A stretch of DNA of 64,000 nucleotides from Aquibium microcysteis (GTDB lineage Bacteria; Pseudomonadota; Alphaproteobacteria; Rhizobiales; Rhizobiaceae), in contig NZ_CP061080.1 in assembly GCF_014495845.1 (NCBI RefSeq), positions 1,229,001 to 1,293,000 on the forward strand, read 5' to 3'. Made by a program: the position numbers and the translations under genes. Below the pieces are notes generated by a model that had not been told where the DNA came from, made no database searches, and saw nothing but the letters and a program-made list of their open reading frames with translations. This document shows, in pieces, positions 18,501 through 27,579 of the stretch. How positions within the stretch are numbered: position 1 is the stretch's first letter; each line of letters starts with the position of its first letter.

Positions 18501-19916
18501 GTGACAGCGTTCGACGAGATGCGGCCGGACGGTTCGACCGTGCGAGATCCGTACCGAGGATATGACGGTTGGCTGCAGTCGCAGGACAAGGCGCGGCTGA
18601 CCGAGAAGACCGGGGATGCCGAGCGCGTCTTCCGCAAGACCGGCATCACCTTCAACGTCTATGGCGAGAGCGAGGCGGCGGAGCGTCTGATCCCGTTCGA
18701 CATCGTGCCCCGCATCATCTCGGGTCGCGAGTGGCGCCGGCTGACGCAGGGCATCGAGCAGCGCGTGATCGCGCTGAACGCCTTCCTGGACGACATCTAC
18801 CACCGCCAGGAGATCCTGCGCGCCGGGCGCATCCCCCGGGAGCTGATCGCCGGCAACGAGGCCTTCCTGCCCGAGATGATCGGCGTCAAGCCGCCCGGCG
18901 GCGTCTACACCCACATCATCGGCGTCGACATCGTGCGCACCGGCGAGGACGAGTTCTACGTGCTGGAGGACAATGCCCGCACGCCGTCGGGGGTCTCCTA
19001 CATGCTGGAGAACCGCGAGACGATGATGCAGCTCTTCCCGGAGCTGTTCCAGCAGGTGAAGGTGCGGCCGGTCGAGAACTATCCGCAGCTGCTGCGCCAG
19101 TCGCTGTCGCGGGTGCGGCCGAACGGCTGCCGCAAGGAGGTGCCGCGCGTGGCGGTGCTGACGCCCGGCATCTACAACTCCGCCTATTTCGAGCACGCCT
19201 TCCTCGCCGACCAGATGGGCGTCGAACTGGTCGAGGGGTCCGACCTGCGCGTGGTCGACGGCCGCGTGGCGATGCGCACCACCGAGGGATACAAGGAGAT
19301 CGACGTGCTCTACCGCCGCGTCGACGACGATTTCCTCGATCCGCTGACCTTCCGCCCGGATTCGGCGCTCGGCATCGCCGGCATCATGGACGTCTACCGT
19401 GCCGGCAACATCACCATCGCCAATGCGCCCGGCACCGGCATCTCCGACGACAAGGCGATCTATTCCTACATGCCCGAGATCGTCGAGTTCTACACTGGCC
19501 GCAAGGCGCTGCTCGGCAACGTGCCGACCTGGCGCTGCTCGGAGGAGGACAGCCTGAAATACGTGCTGGAGCACCTCGGGGAACTGGTCGTGAAGGAGGT
19601 CCACGGCTCGGGCGGCTACGGCATGCTGGTCGGTCCGGCGGCGTCGAAGAAGGAACGCGAGGCCTTCGCCGCCAAGCTGAAGGCGAGGCCCAAGAACTAC
19701 ATCGCCCAGCCGACGCTCTCGCTCTCCACCTGCCCGATCCTCACCGAAGCCGGCCTCTCCCCCCGCCACGTCGACCTGCGTCCTTTCGTCCTGGTCTCCG
19801 ACAAGATCCAGATCGTCCCCGGCGGCCTCACCCGCGTGGCGCTCAAGGAAGGCTCCCTCGTGGTCAACTCCTCGCAGGGCGGCGGGACGAAGGATACGTG
19901 GGTGCTGGATGACTAG
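18501..19916 (+). CDS. circularly permuted type 2 ATP-grasp protein of the Anbu cluster
   Basis: A 471-residue member of the CP_ATPgrasp (DUF404/DUF407) family, predicted to form peptide or amide bonds with ATP. Recognisable parts: ERLIPFDIVPRIISGREW near the N-terminus, GVYTHIIGVDIVRTGEDEFY, LEDNARTPSGVSYMLENR, ELVVKEVHGSGGYGMLVGP and the conserved end GGGTKDTWVLDD. The start is GTG with CAGGGGAG just upstream. In many proteobacteria this gene stands with alpha-E, transglutaminase and Anbu protease genes, exactly the set found here, and a role in making a peptide-tag-like substrate has been proposed from genomic context. The stop overlaps the ATG of the inserted four-helix gene. Confidence 0.92.
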   Translation: MTAFDEMRPDGSTVRDPYRGYDGWLQSQDKARLTEKTGDAERVFRKTGITFNVYGESEAAERLIPFDIVPRIISGREWRRLTQGIEQRVIALNAFLDDIYHRQEILRAGRIPRELIAGNEAFLPEMIGVKPPGGVYTHIIGVDIVRTGEDEFYVLEDNARTPSGVSYMLENRETMMQLFPELFQQVKVRPVENYPQLLRQSLSRVRPNGCRKEVPRVAVLTPGIYNSAYFEHAFLADQMGVELVEGSDLRVVDGRVAMRTTEGYKEIDVLYRRVDDDFLDPLTFRPDSALGIAGIMDVYRAGNITIANAPGTGISDDKAIYSYMPEIVEFYTGRKALLGNVPTWRCSEEDSLKYVLEHLGELVVKEVHGSGGYGMLVGPAASKKEREAFAAKLKARPKNYIAQPTLSLSTCPILTEAGLSPRHVDLRPFVLVSDKIQIVPGGLTRVALKEGSLVVNSSQGGGTKDTWVLDD

Positions 19917-20337
19917 CGGAGAAGGGCAGTCGGCAGTCGGCAGTCGGCAGTCGGGGGATGCCGATCGGAGTTCACTTGTTCGTTCCTACCGGGATCTGCG
20001 GGTCTGGAAACTGTCGATAGAGCTCATCGTCGAATGTTATGAGGTGACCAAAGCCTATCCGGCGATGGAACTCTACGGTCTCACCTCCCAGATCAGACGA
20101 TCGGCCACCTCGATCGCTGCGAATATCTCCGAGGGGTACGGGCGAGAGAACAAGGGCTCATACCTCCAATTTCTGAGGATTGCCCAGGGCTCGCTCAAGG
20201 AGCTCGAGACCCACCTGATCGTGTCCGGAAGGCTTGGCATGCTTGACCAGGCGACTGAGGAAAAGCTCCTCGTGACGACGGAGAATGTGGGGAAGATGCT
20301 ACGCGCGTTGATACGCAGCCTGGAGAAAGCAGCATGA
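19909..20337 (+). CDS. four-helix-bundle protein (23S rRNA intervening-sequence / Avd-like family)
   Basis: A 142-residue protein of the S23/IVP family, relatives of which are encoded by intervening sequences in 23S rRNA genes and, as Avd, in diversity-generating retroelements. Family marks: SYRDLRVWKLSIELIV, LTSQIRRSATSIAANISEG, GRENKGSYLQFLRIAQGSLKELETHL. The only usable start is the ATG overlapping the stop of the ATP-grasp gene, so translation is coupled. As a result the heptamer repeat is translated (SAVGSRQSG) at the N-terminus. The gene splits an otherwise conserved operon and lies between perfect inverted repeats, so it looks inserted. No reverse transcriptase or rRNA is nearby. Confidence 0.88.
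   Translation: MTSGEGQSAVGSRQSGDADRSSLVRSYRDLRVWKLSIELIVECYEVTKAYPAMELYGLTSQIRRSATSIAANISEGYGRENKGSYLQFLRIAQGSLKELETHLIVSGRLGMLDQATEEKLLVTTENVGKMLRALIRSLEKAA
19924..19954. repeat. left inverted repeat, G(GGCAGTC)4GG
   Basis: Four tandem heptamers GGCAGTC plus flanking G residues. The 31 bases are the exact reverse complement of 20362-20392. The repeat is read as codons within the start of the four-helix gene; 28 bases is not a multiple of three, so a change in copy number would shift that frame. Confidence 0.92.
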
Positions 20338-20361
20338 CGAGTTCGCGGGCCCGTCGAAAGA

Positions 20362-20392
20362 CCGACTGCCGACTGCCGACTGCCGACTGCCC
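20362..20392. repeat. right inverted repeat, CC(GACTGCC)4C
   Basis: Exact reverse complement of the left repeat. It starts 24 bases after the stop of the four-helix gene and ends 17 bases before the alpha-E start codon. Confidence 0.92.
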
Positions 20393-20409
20393 GACAAAGG
20401 CCGCCTGAC

Positions 20410-21351
20410 ATGCTCCTCGGACGCACCGCCAACGGCCTCTACTGGATGAACCGCTACATCGAGCGCGCCGAGAACACGGCGCGGCTGGTGGATGCGGGGC
20501 TGCGGCTGGCGCTGACGCGCAGCGCCGATCCGAGCGAGGAATGGGCCTCGATCGTGGCGAGCGCCGGCGCGTCGATCGCGTTCAGGGAGCGCCACGCCGA
20601 GTTCACGGCGGAGAACGTCTCGGACTTCCTGCTCCGCGACACGTCCAATCCGGGCAGCGTCATGTCGGTGATGGAGACGGCGCGCAACAACGGCCGCATG
20701 GTGCGCACGGCGCTCACCCGCGAGACCTGGGAGAGCCTCAACGAGGCCTGGATGTCGATGAAGCGGATGCTGGCGCAGCCGATCGACGGCCGCGACCTGC
20801 CCAAGGTTCTCGACGCCATCAAGCGCGAGACCGCGCTGATCCGCGGCGCGTTCCACGGCACCATGCTGCGCAACGAGATCTTCGACTTCTCGCAGATCGG
20901 TGCCTTCGTCGAGCGGGCCGACAACACCGCCCGCATCCTCGACGTCAAATACTACGTGCTCCTGCCGTCGGTCTCCTGGGTCGGCTCCACGCTCGACAAC
21001 TATCAGTGGGAATCGATCCTGCGCTCGGTGTCGGCGCACCGCTCCTACCGCTGGATCTACGACGCCGAATACAAGCCGACGCTGATCGCGGACTATCTGA
21101 TCCTCAACGGCCGCATGCCGCGCTCGCTTGCCTTCTGCTACCGCAACATCGCCGAAAGCCTCGGATTCTTGGCGAGCGAATACGGCGTGCGCCATCCCTG
21201 CCACGACACCGCCGAGGCAATCCTCGGCCGGCTGAAGGTCAGTTCGGTGCGGGAGATCTTCGACCAGGGGCTGCACGAGTTCCTCACCGACTTCATCGGC
21301 GACAACAACCGCCTGGGCAACGAGATCGCCCAGAACTACCGCTTCTACTGA
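20410..21351 (+). CDS. alpha-E domain protein of the Anbu cluster
   Basis: A 313-residue all-helical protein of the alpha-E (DUF403) family. The start LLGRTANGLYWMNRYIERAE is diagnostic, as are ERADNTARILDVKYYVLLP, SILRSVSAHRSYRW and the end FLTDFIGDNNRLGNEIAQNY. Proteins of this type occur with circularly permuted ATP-grasp and transglutaminase genes; their biochemical activity is not known. Here the gene is separated from its usual ATP-grasp partner by the inserted element, but the ATG context still looks sound. The transglutaminase gene follows after 14 bases. Confidence 0.92.
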   Translation: MLLGRTANGLYWMNRYIERAENTARLVDAGLRLALTRSADPSEEWASIVASAGASIAFRERHAEFTAENVSDFLLRDTSNPGSVMSVMETARNNGRMVRTALTRETWESLNEAWMSMKRMLAQPIDGRDLPKVLDAIKRETALIRGAFHGTMLRNEIFDFSQIGAFVERADNTARILDVKYYVLLPSVSWVGSTLDNYQWESILRSVSAHRSYRWIYDAEYKPTLIADYLILNGRMPRSLAFCYRNIAESLGFLASEYGVRHPCHDTAEAILGRLKVSSVREIFDQGLHEFLTDFIGDNNRLGNEIAQNYRFY

Positions 21352-21365
21352 GGCCGGAAGGATCC

Positions 21366-22160
21366 ATGCGGCTCAAGATTACCCACCGCACCGAGTACCG
21401 CTACGAGGCCCCGCTCGGCTATGCGCTGCAGCGGCTGCGGCTGACGCCCTACAGCGGCGGCGCGCAGACCGTGCGCTCCTGGTCGCTGGCCATCGAGGGC
21501 GCGCGCGAGGAAGTGCGCTTCGTCGACCAGTTCGGCAACGAGACCATCCTCATCAGCGCCGAAGGCGGTCCGCACGCCATCGTGGTCGAGGTCCGCGGCG
21601 AGGTCGACGTCGTCGACACGACGGGCGTGACCGGGCTTCACCGCGGCTTCGCACCCCTCTGGCTCTTCACGGCACCAACGGCGCTGACCGCCCCCGGCGA
21701 GGGGATCGCCGCGCTCACGGCCTCGATCGGCGGCGACAGCGAACTCGAGCGCCTCCATGCCCTGATGACGGCGGTCGCCGCGCAGGTCGCCTACGTCAAG
21801 GGCACCACCGATCCCGCCACCGGTGCGGAGGAGGTGCTGCAGCGGAAATCGGGCGTCTGCCAGGACCATGCCCACGTCTTCGTTTCGGCAGCCCGCGCGC
21901 TCGGCTTCCCGGCGCGCTACGTCAGCGGCTATCTCTATTCGGGCGATGCGCCCGAGCAGGCCGCGAGCCATGCCTGGGCTGAGGCCCATGTGTCGCACCT
22001 CGGCTGGGTCGGTTTCGACGCGTCCAACGACATGTGCCCCGACGACCGCTACGTCCGGCTGGCAACCGGGCGCGACTACCGCGACGCCATGCCAGTGTCG
22101 GGAATCCGTCATGGCAGCGGCGAGGAACGGCTTGCGGTCTCCGTGACCGTCGAGCAGTAG
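21366..22160 (+). CDS. transglutaminase-like protein of the Anbu cluster
   Basis: A 264-residue cysteine-protease-fold protein. The N-terminal domain begins MRLKITHRTEYRYEAPLGYA, typical of the bacterial family. The catalytic triad is visible as Cys in KSGVCQDHAHVF, His in ASHAWAEAHV and Asp in WVGFDASNDMC. It may hydrolyse or form isopeptide-like bonds; together with an ATP-grasp ligase and the Anbu peptidase it fits a proposed peptide-modification and turnover pathway. The Anbu gene follows after 33 bases. Confidence 0.93.
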   Translation: MRLKITHRTEYRYEAPLGYALQRLRLTPYSGGAQTVRSWSLAIEGAREEVRFVDQFGNETILISAEGGPHAIVVEVRGEVDVVDTTGVTGLHRGFAPLWLFTAPTALTAPGEGIAALTASIGGDSELERLHALMTAVAAQVAYVKGTTDPATGAEEVLQRKSGVCQDHAHVFVSAARALGFPARYVSGYLYSGDAPEQAASHAWAEAHVSHLGWVGFDASNDMCPDDRYVRLATGRDYRDAMPVSGIRHGSGEERLAVSVTVEQ

Positions 22161-22193
22161 TGTCGGCCGGGGAAATCGGGCCGAATCGCTGTC

Positions 22194-22925
22194 ATGACCT
22201 ATTGCGTTGGCATCAAGTTCGATCGGGGGCTTGCGTTCATGTCCGATACCCGGACGAACGCGGGGATCGACAGCATTTCGACCTTCCGCAAGATGTTCAC
22301 CTGGTCGAAGCCCGGCGAGCGCGTCATCGTTCTCCTGGCCGCAGGCAATCTGGCGACCACGCAGGCCGTCGTCAGCCTGCTCGACGAACGCTCCAAGGCG
22401 CCGTCGGAGCGCACGCCGTCGCTGCTCGAGACTCCGTCCATGTTCCAGACGGCCCGTGTGGTGGGCAATCTGGTCAAGGAGGTGATCGCCAGCTCCGCAC
22501 CGGCCGGCCAGAGCCAGGATGCGTTCAGCGCCTCCTTCATCCTCGGCGGGCAGATCAAGGGCTCGGAGCCCCGGCTCTTCATGATCTACCCGGAGGGGAA
22601 TTTCATCGAGGCGGGCTCCGACACGCCCTTCTTCCAGATCGGCGAAGCCAAGTACGGCAAGCCGATCCTGATCCGCGCCTACGACCGGGCGATGAGCTTC
22701 GAGGCGGCGGCCAAGCTGCTGATGGTGTCGTTCGACTCGACGCTCAAGTCGAACCTGTCGGTCGGCATGCCGCTCGATATGCTCTTCTACGAGAGCGACA
22801 GCTTCGAGATCGGTTTCCAGAAGCGGATCACCAAGGACGATCCCTATTTCCGGACGATCTCGGACGGCTGGTCGGACGCGCTCAGGACGGCCTTCGGCAG
22901 CCTGCCCGATTTCTCTCTGTCATGA
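22194..22925 (+). CDS. Anbu (ancestral beta subunit) proteasome-like peptidase
   Basis: A 243-residue Ntn-hydrolase related to HslV and proteasome beta subunits. After loss of Met the product begins TYCVGIKFDRGLAFMSDTRTNAG, so Thr2 is the expected nucleophile, and the S-D-T-R segment is typical of the fold. Other marks: VLLAAGNLATTQAVV and FQIGEAKYGKPIL. Anbu forms open helical or ring-like assemblies in known cases. It is the last gene of the cluster ATP-grasp, (insertion), alpha-E, transglutaminase, Anbu. Its 3' end overlaps by 6 bp the convergent HpaR-like gene. Confidence 0.93.
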   Translation: MTYCVGIKFDRGLAFMSDTRTNAGIDSISTFRKMFTWSKPGERVIVLLAAGNLATTQAVVSLLDERSKAPSERTPSLLETPSMFQTARVVGNLVKEVIASSAPAGQSQDAFSASFILGGQIKGSEPRLFMIYPEGNFIEAGSDTPFFQIGEAKYGKPILIRAYDRAMSFEAAAKLLMVSFDSTLKSNLSVGMPLDMLFYESDSFEIGFQKRITKDDPYFRTISDGWSDALRTAFGSLPDFSLS

Positions 22926-23396
22926 GCCTTCGCCCGCGCTCAGCGCGTTGAGATCCTGCAGCATGTCGAGCAGCGCCTCGATCCGCTCGCGGCCGAGTTT
23001 GGCCTCCATCTCGGCATAGATGGCCCGGCTGGCTGGCGTGACATCACGGATGAACTCCAGTCCCCTCGGCGTGATCCGGATCACGGCGCGCCGCGCATCC
23101 GCCTCGTCCCGCCCGCGCGTCACGAAGCCGCGGTCCTCCAGCGTCCGCACGATGCGTGTCAGGCTCGGCGCAAGCAGGCAGGCCCTGGCCGCGAGTTCCG
23201 TGGCGTCGAGTGCACCGGACTCGCCGAGCGTTCGCACGACGCGCCACTGCTGCTCGGTGATGTCGTGCGCGGCAAGCAGCGGCCTGAAATGCGACATCAC
23301 CGCCTCGCGCGCGCGCAGCAGCGCGATCGGCAGCGAGCGGTTGGTGTCGCGCGGCATCAGGAGGTCATCCGGGCAGGTGGACCGGGAGGGTGTCAT
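22920..23396 (-). CDS. MarR-family regulator, HpaR-like
   Basis: A MarR-type repressor resembling HpaR, which controls homoprotocatechuate catabolism in enterobacteria. The N-terminal NRSLPIALLRAREAVMSHF, the HDITEQQWRVVRTL helix and TELAARACLLAPSLTRIVRTLEDRGFV winged helix fit well. The start is uncertain: the ATG at 23396 gives 158 residues, one at 23357 (MPRDTNRS) gives 145 and may fit the family better; neither has a good ribosome-binding site. It is divergent from an aromatic amino acid decarboxylase gene, which it may regulate through the shared 170-bp region. No hpa catabolic genes are in the window. Confidence 0.85.
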   Translation of the reverse strand: MTPSRSTCPDDLLMPRDTNRSLPIALLRAREAVMSHFRPLLAAHDITEQQWRVVRTLGESGALDATELAARACLLAPSLTRIVRTLEDRGFVTRGRDEADARRAVIRITPRGLEFIRDVTPASRAIYAEMEAKLGRERIEALLDMLQDLNALSAGEGS

Positions 23397-23566
23397 CCGT
23401 CGCTTCGTGCTCCCTCTCATGCCGCCCCGGACCATGCGGCGCGCCGTCTCCCGCAGGCATAGACGATCGGTCGGCGCATGGGAAATGGCCCAGCGCGCAC
23501 TTTCGGGTGACAGCCGCGTCTGCTGCGTCGTAGGTATCGGGCCCGGTGGCGCAGGAGAGTGACTTC

Positions 23567-24988
23567 ATGGACGGCGAATCGTTCCGACAGTGGTCGGTCA
23601 AGGCGGCGGAGTGGGGCGCCGATTACCGCGAGAGCCTGCGCGACCGCCCGGTGCGGGCGCAGACCGTGCCGGGCGAGATCGCCTCAGCCATTCCCGCCGC
23701 GCCGCCGGAGCAGCCGGAAGCGATGGACAGGATCTTTTCCGACTTCGAGACGACGATCGTGCCGGGCATGACGCACTGGCAGCACCCGCGCTTCTTCGCC
23801 TATTTCCCCGCCAATGCCGCGCCGGTCTGCGTCGTGGCCGAGTATCTGGTCACGGCGATGGCCGCACAATGCATGCTTTGGCAGACCTCGCCGGCGGCGA
23901 CCGAGCTCGAGACGAAGGTGCTCGACTGGCTGCGCCAGGCGCTCGGCCTGCCGGACGGCTTCGTCGGCGTGATCCAGGATTCCGCCTCGTCGGCGACGCT
24001 GTCGGCGGTTCTCGTCATGCGCGAGCGCGCGCTCGACTGGAAGGGCAACAGCCAGGGCCTGCCCGGGCAGAAGCGGATCCGGATCTATTCCTCCGATCAG
24101 GTCCACACCTCCATCGACCGTGCAATCTGGGTCTCCGGCGTCGGCCAGGAGAACCTCGTGCGCATTCCGACCCGGGGCACTGCGCGCGGCATGGATGCCG
24201 ACGCGCTCGAACGCGCCATCGACGCCGACAGGGCGGCCGGCCACCTGCCGGCGGGAATCATCGCCTGCGTGGGCGGAACGAGCATCGGCGCCACCGACGA
24301 CCTCCTCGCGATCTGCGCGGTGGCGAGGCGGCACGGCCTCTACGTGCATGTCGACGCCGCCTGGGCCGGGTCGGCCATGATCTGCCCGGAGTTCCGCCGC
24401 TTCTGGACGGGCATCGAGCAAGCCGATTCCGTCGTGCTCAACCCGCACAAATGGCTGGGTGCGCAGTTCGACTGTTCGACCCATTTCCTGCGCGATCCCG
24501 ACAGCCTGGTACGGACACTGGCGATACAGCCGGAATATCTGAAGACACACGGCAAGGACGGCCTCATCAACTATTCCGAATGGACGGTGCCGCTCGGCCG
24601 CCGGTTCCGCGCGCTGAAACTGTGGTTCCTGATGCGGGCGCATGGGCTTGAAGGGCTGCGCGGCATGATCCGCAACCATGTCTCCTGGTCTCACGACCTC
24701 GCGCGCCGTATCGGTGAAGAGCCGGAGTTCGAACTGGTGACCGAGCCGATGCTGTCGCTGTTCAGTTTCCGGCACTGTCCCGCGGGTGTGGTCGATCTCG
24801 ACCGCCACAACATCGACCTCGTCAGCCGCATCAACGACGAAGGCCGCATCTATCTCACCCAGACACGTGTCGACGGGGCCGTTGCGATCCGCTTCCAGGC
24901 CGGCCAGTTCGACGCGACCGAGGCCGACGTCGCCGAGGCGTTCGACGCCATTCGGGCAGCGGCCCGCGGCATGCCGCCGCAACGGTGA
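23567..24988 (+). CDS. pyridoxal-phosphate-dependent aromatic L-amino acid decarboxylase
   Basis: A group II decarboxylase of 473 residues, closest in appearance to DOPA/tryptophan/phenylalanine decarboxylases. Visible: TIVPGMTHWQHPRFFAYFPA, CVGGTSIGATDD, the cofactor-contact Asp in HVDAAWAGSAMICPEFR, and the Schiff-base lysine at about residue 295 in NPHKWLGAQFDCS. ATG chosen because GGAGAG lies 9 bases upstream; a GTG seven codons earlier is possible. The product would make an aromatic amine such as phenethylamine, tyramine or tryptamine and CO2; the substrate is not decided by sequence alone. The divergent HpaR-like gene hints at control by an aromatic catabolite. Confidence 0.9.
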   Translation: MDGESFRQWSVKAAEWGADYRESLRDRPVRAQTVPGEIASAIPAAPPEQPEAMDRIFSDFETTIVPGMTHWQHPRFFAYFPANAAPVCVVAEYLVTAMAAQCMLWQTSPAATELETKVLDWLRQALGLPDGFVGVIQDSASSATLSAVLVMRERALDWKGNSQGLPGQKRIRIYSSDQVHTSIDRAIWVSGVGQENLVRIPTRGTARGMDADALERAIDADRAAGHLPAGIIACVGGTSIGATDDLLAICAVARRHGLYVHVDAAWAGSAMICPEFRRFWTGIEQADSVVLNPHKWLGAQFDCSTHFLRDPDSLVRTLAIQPEYLKTHGKDGLINYSEWTVPLGRRFRALKLWFLMRAHGLEGLRGMIRNHVSWSHDLARRIGEEPEFELVTEPMLSLFSFRHCPAGVVDLDRHNIDLVSRINDEGRIYLTQTRVDGAVAIRFQAGQFDATEADVAEAFDAIRAAARGMPPQR

Positions 24989-25030
24989 GGACCCCAACCA
25001 CCGCCGAAAAAACGACTTGCCAAGCCGCGT

Positions 25031-25065
25031 CTTTCGTTTTTCTGTAGAAGAAAGAAAAACGAAAG
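25031..25065. promoter_or_regulatory. 13-bp perfect inverted repeat, probable GlpR operator
   Basis: CTTTCGTTTTTCT and AGAAAAACGAAAG are perfect reverse complements separated by 9 bases. The repeat ends 8 bases before the start codon of the DeoR-type gene and overlaps a weak -10 (TCTGTA at about 25041; -35 TTGCCA at 25017), so autorepression is likely. AT-rich arms stand out in this GC-rich sequence. Assignment to GlpR is by position. Confidence 0.65.
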
Positions 25066-25073
25066 GGGGGTGC

Positions 25074-25838
25074 ATGTTCCTGTCGCCGCGGCATTCGGCC
25101 ATCATCGAAATGGCGAAGGAACAGGGGCGAGTGCTCGTCGAGGACCTCGCCCAGCATTTCGGCGTGACGCCGCAGACCATCCGGAAGGACCTGAACGACC
25201 TCTGCGACCAGCGCCTGCTGACGCGTATCCATGGCGGTGCCCTGTTCCCTTCGGGGATCGAGAACATGGAGTACGAGGCACGTCGCAAGATCGCCTCCGA
25301 GGAGAAGGACGCGATCGGCCGGGCGGCGGCCCGGCTGATCCCCGACAATGCCTCGCTGTTCATCAACATCGGCACCACCACCGAGGCGGTGTCGAAGGCG
25401 CTGCTCGATCACAACGGGCTGATGGTCATCACGAACAACATCAACGTCGCGAACCGGATGCGGATCTACCCCTCGATCGAGGTGGTGATCGCCGGCGGCG
25501 TGGTGCGCGGCTCCGACGGCGGCATCGTCGGCGAGGCGGCCGTCGACTTCATCCGGCAGTTCAAGGTCGACTATGCCGTCATCGGCGCCTCGGCGATCGA
25601 TCATGACGGCGCGCTGCTGGATTTCGACTTCCGCGAGGTGAAGGTGGCGCAGGCGATCATCGCCAATGCGCGGCACGTGATCCTGGTGGCCGACGGCACC
25701 AAGTTCGAGCGGACCGCGACGGTCCGGATCGGCCACCTGTCGCAGGTCAACACCTTCATCACCGACCGCTGCGACGTCGAGCCGGTCCGCACGATCTGCG
25801 CGGAGGCGGAGGTGCGGCTGATCGAAACCGGACGGTGA
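25074..25838 (+). CDS. glpR: DeoR-family repressor, GlpR-like
   Basis: A 254-residue DeoR-family regulator. The N-terminal helix-turn-helix is LVEDLAQHFGVTPQTIRKDLNDL followed by LLTRIHGGAL; the C-terminal sugar-phosphate sensor has FINIGTTTEAVSKALLDH, VVIAGGVVRGSDGGIVGEAA and AVIGASAIDHDG. GlpR represses glycerol genes and is released by glycerol-3-phosphate. Assignment to glycerol rests on glpK lying 164 bases downstream on the same strand. Start at the ATG after AAAGGGGGG. A long inverted repeat sits just upstream. Confidence 0.88.
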   Translation: MFLSPRHSAIIEMAKEQGRVLVEDLAQHFGVTPQTIRKDLNDLCDQRLLTRIHGGALFPSGIENMEYEARRKIASEEKDAIGRAAARLIPDNASLFINIGTTTEAVSKALLDHNGLMVITNNINVANRMRIYPSIEVVIAGGVVRGSDGGIVGEAAVDFIRQFKVDYAVIGASAIDHDGALLDFDFREVKVAQAIIANARHVILVADGTKFERTATVRIGHLSQVNTFITDRCDVEPVRTICAEAEVRLIETGR

Positions 25839-25867
25839 CGGAAACGGACCAGTTCCTTTGCGCGCGT

Positions 25868-25895
25868 TTGACATTCGGTTGGTTTTCACTTTAGT
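25868..25895 (+). promoter_or_regulatory. sigma70-type promoter for glpK
   Basis: TTGACA at 25868-25873 and TTTAGT at 25890-25895 are separated by 16 bases, the best consensus -35 in the gap between glpR and glpK. The spacer is T-rich (GGTTGGTTTTCAC) and may hold an imperfect GlpR half-site. Confidence 0.5.
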
Positions 25896-26002
25896 CCTTT
25901 GCGCGGGAGGTGCGGCGACGGCGCGGTGAGCGGACCGTCGGCTGCGGCCCGAGCGGCGGGGGACCGTCCGTCGCCCGCGACGTGACAGGGAGGCATGACG
26001 AC

Positions 26003-27496
<1,494 letters not shown>

Positions 27497-27579
27497 CGGA
27501 ATTCGACCGGGGAGAAACGCATCGCGCGTCTTGCGGCGCTTGCGGGGCAGGCGCGCTGCGCCTAAGACACCGTCCCGAC

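Larger units (their letters stand above)
19924..20392 (+). mobile_element. putative small inserted element: four-helix-bundle gene between heptamer inverted repeats
   Basis: The 469-bp segment is bounded by a 31-bp perfect inverted repeat and contains nearly all of the four-helix-bundle gene. It interrupts the Anbu gene order between the ATP-grasp and alpha-E genes without damaging either. No transposase is encoded, so any movement would need help in trans. I see no obvious target-site duplication. Calling it mobile is inference from structure and position. Confidence 0.45.

Noticed and set aside
19909-20409. Diversity-generating retroelement around the Avd-like gene
   Set aside because: No reverse transcriptase, template repeat or variable repeat within the window.
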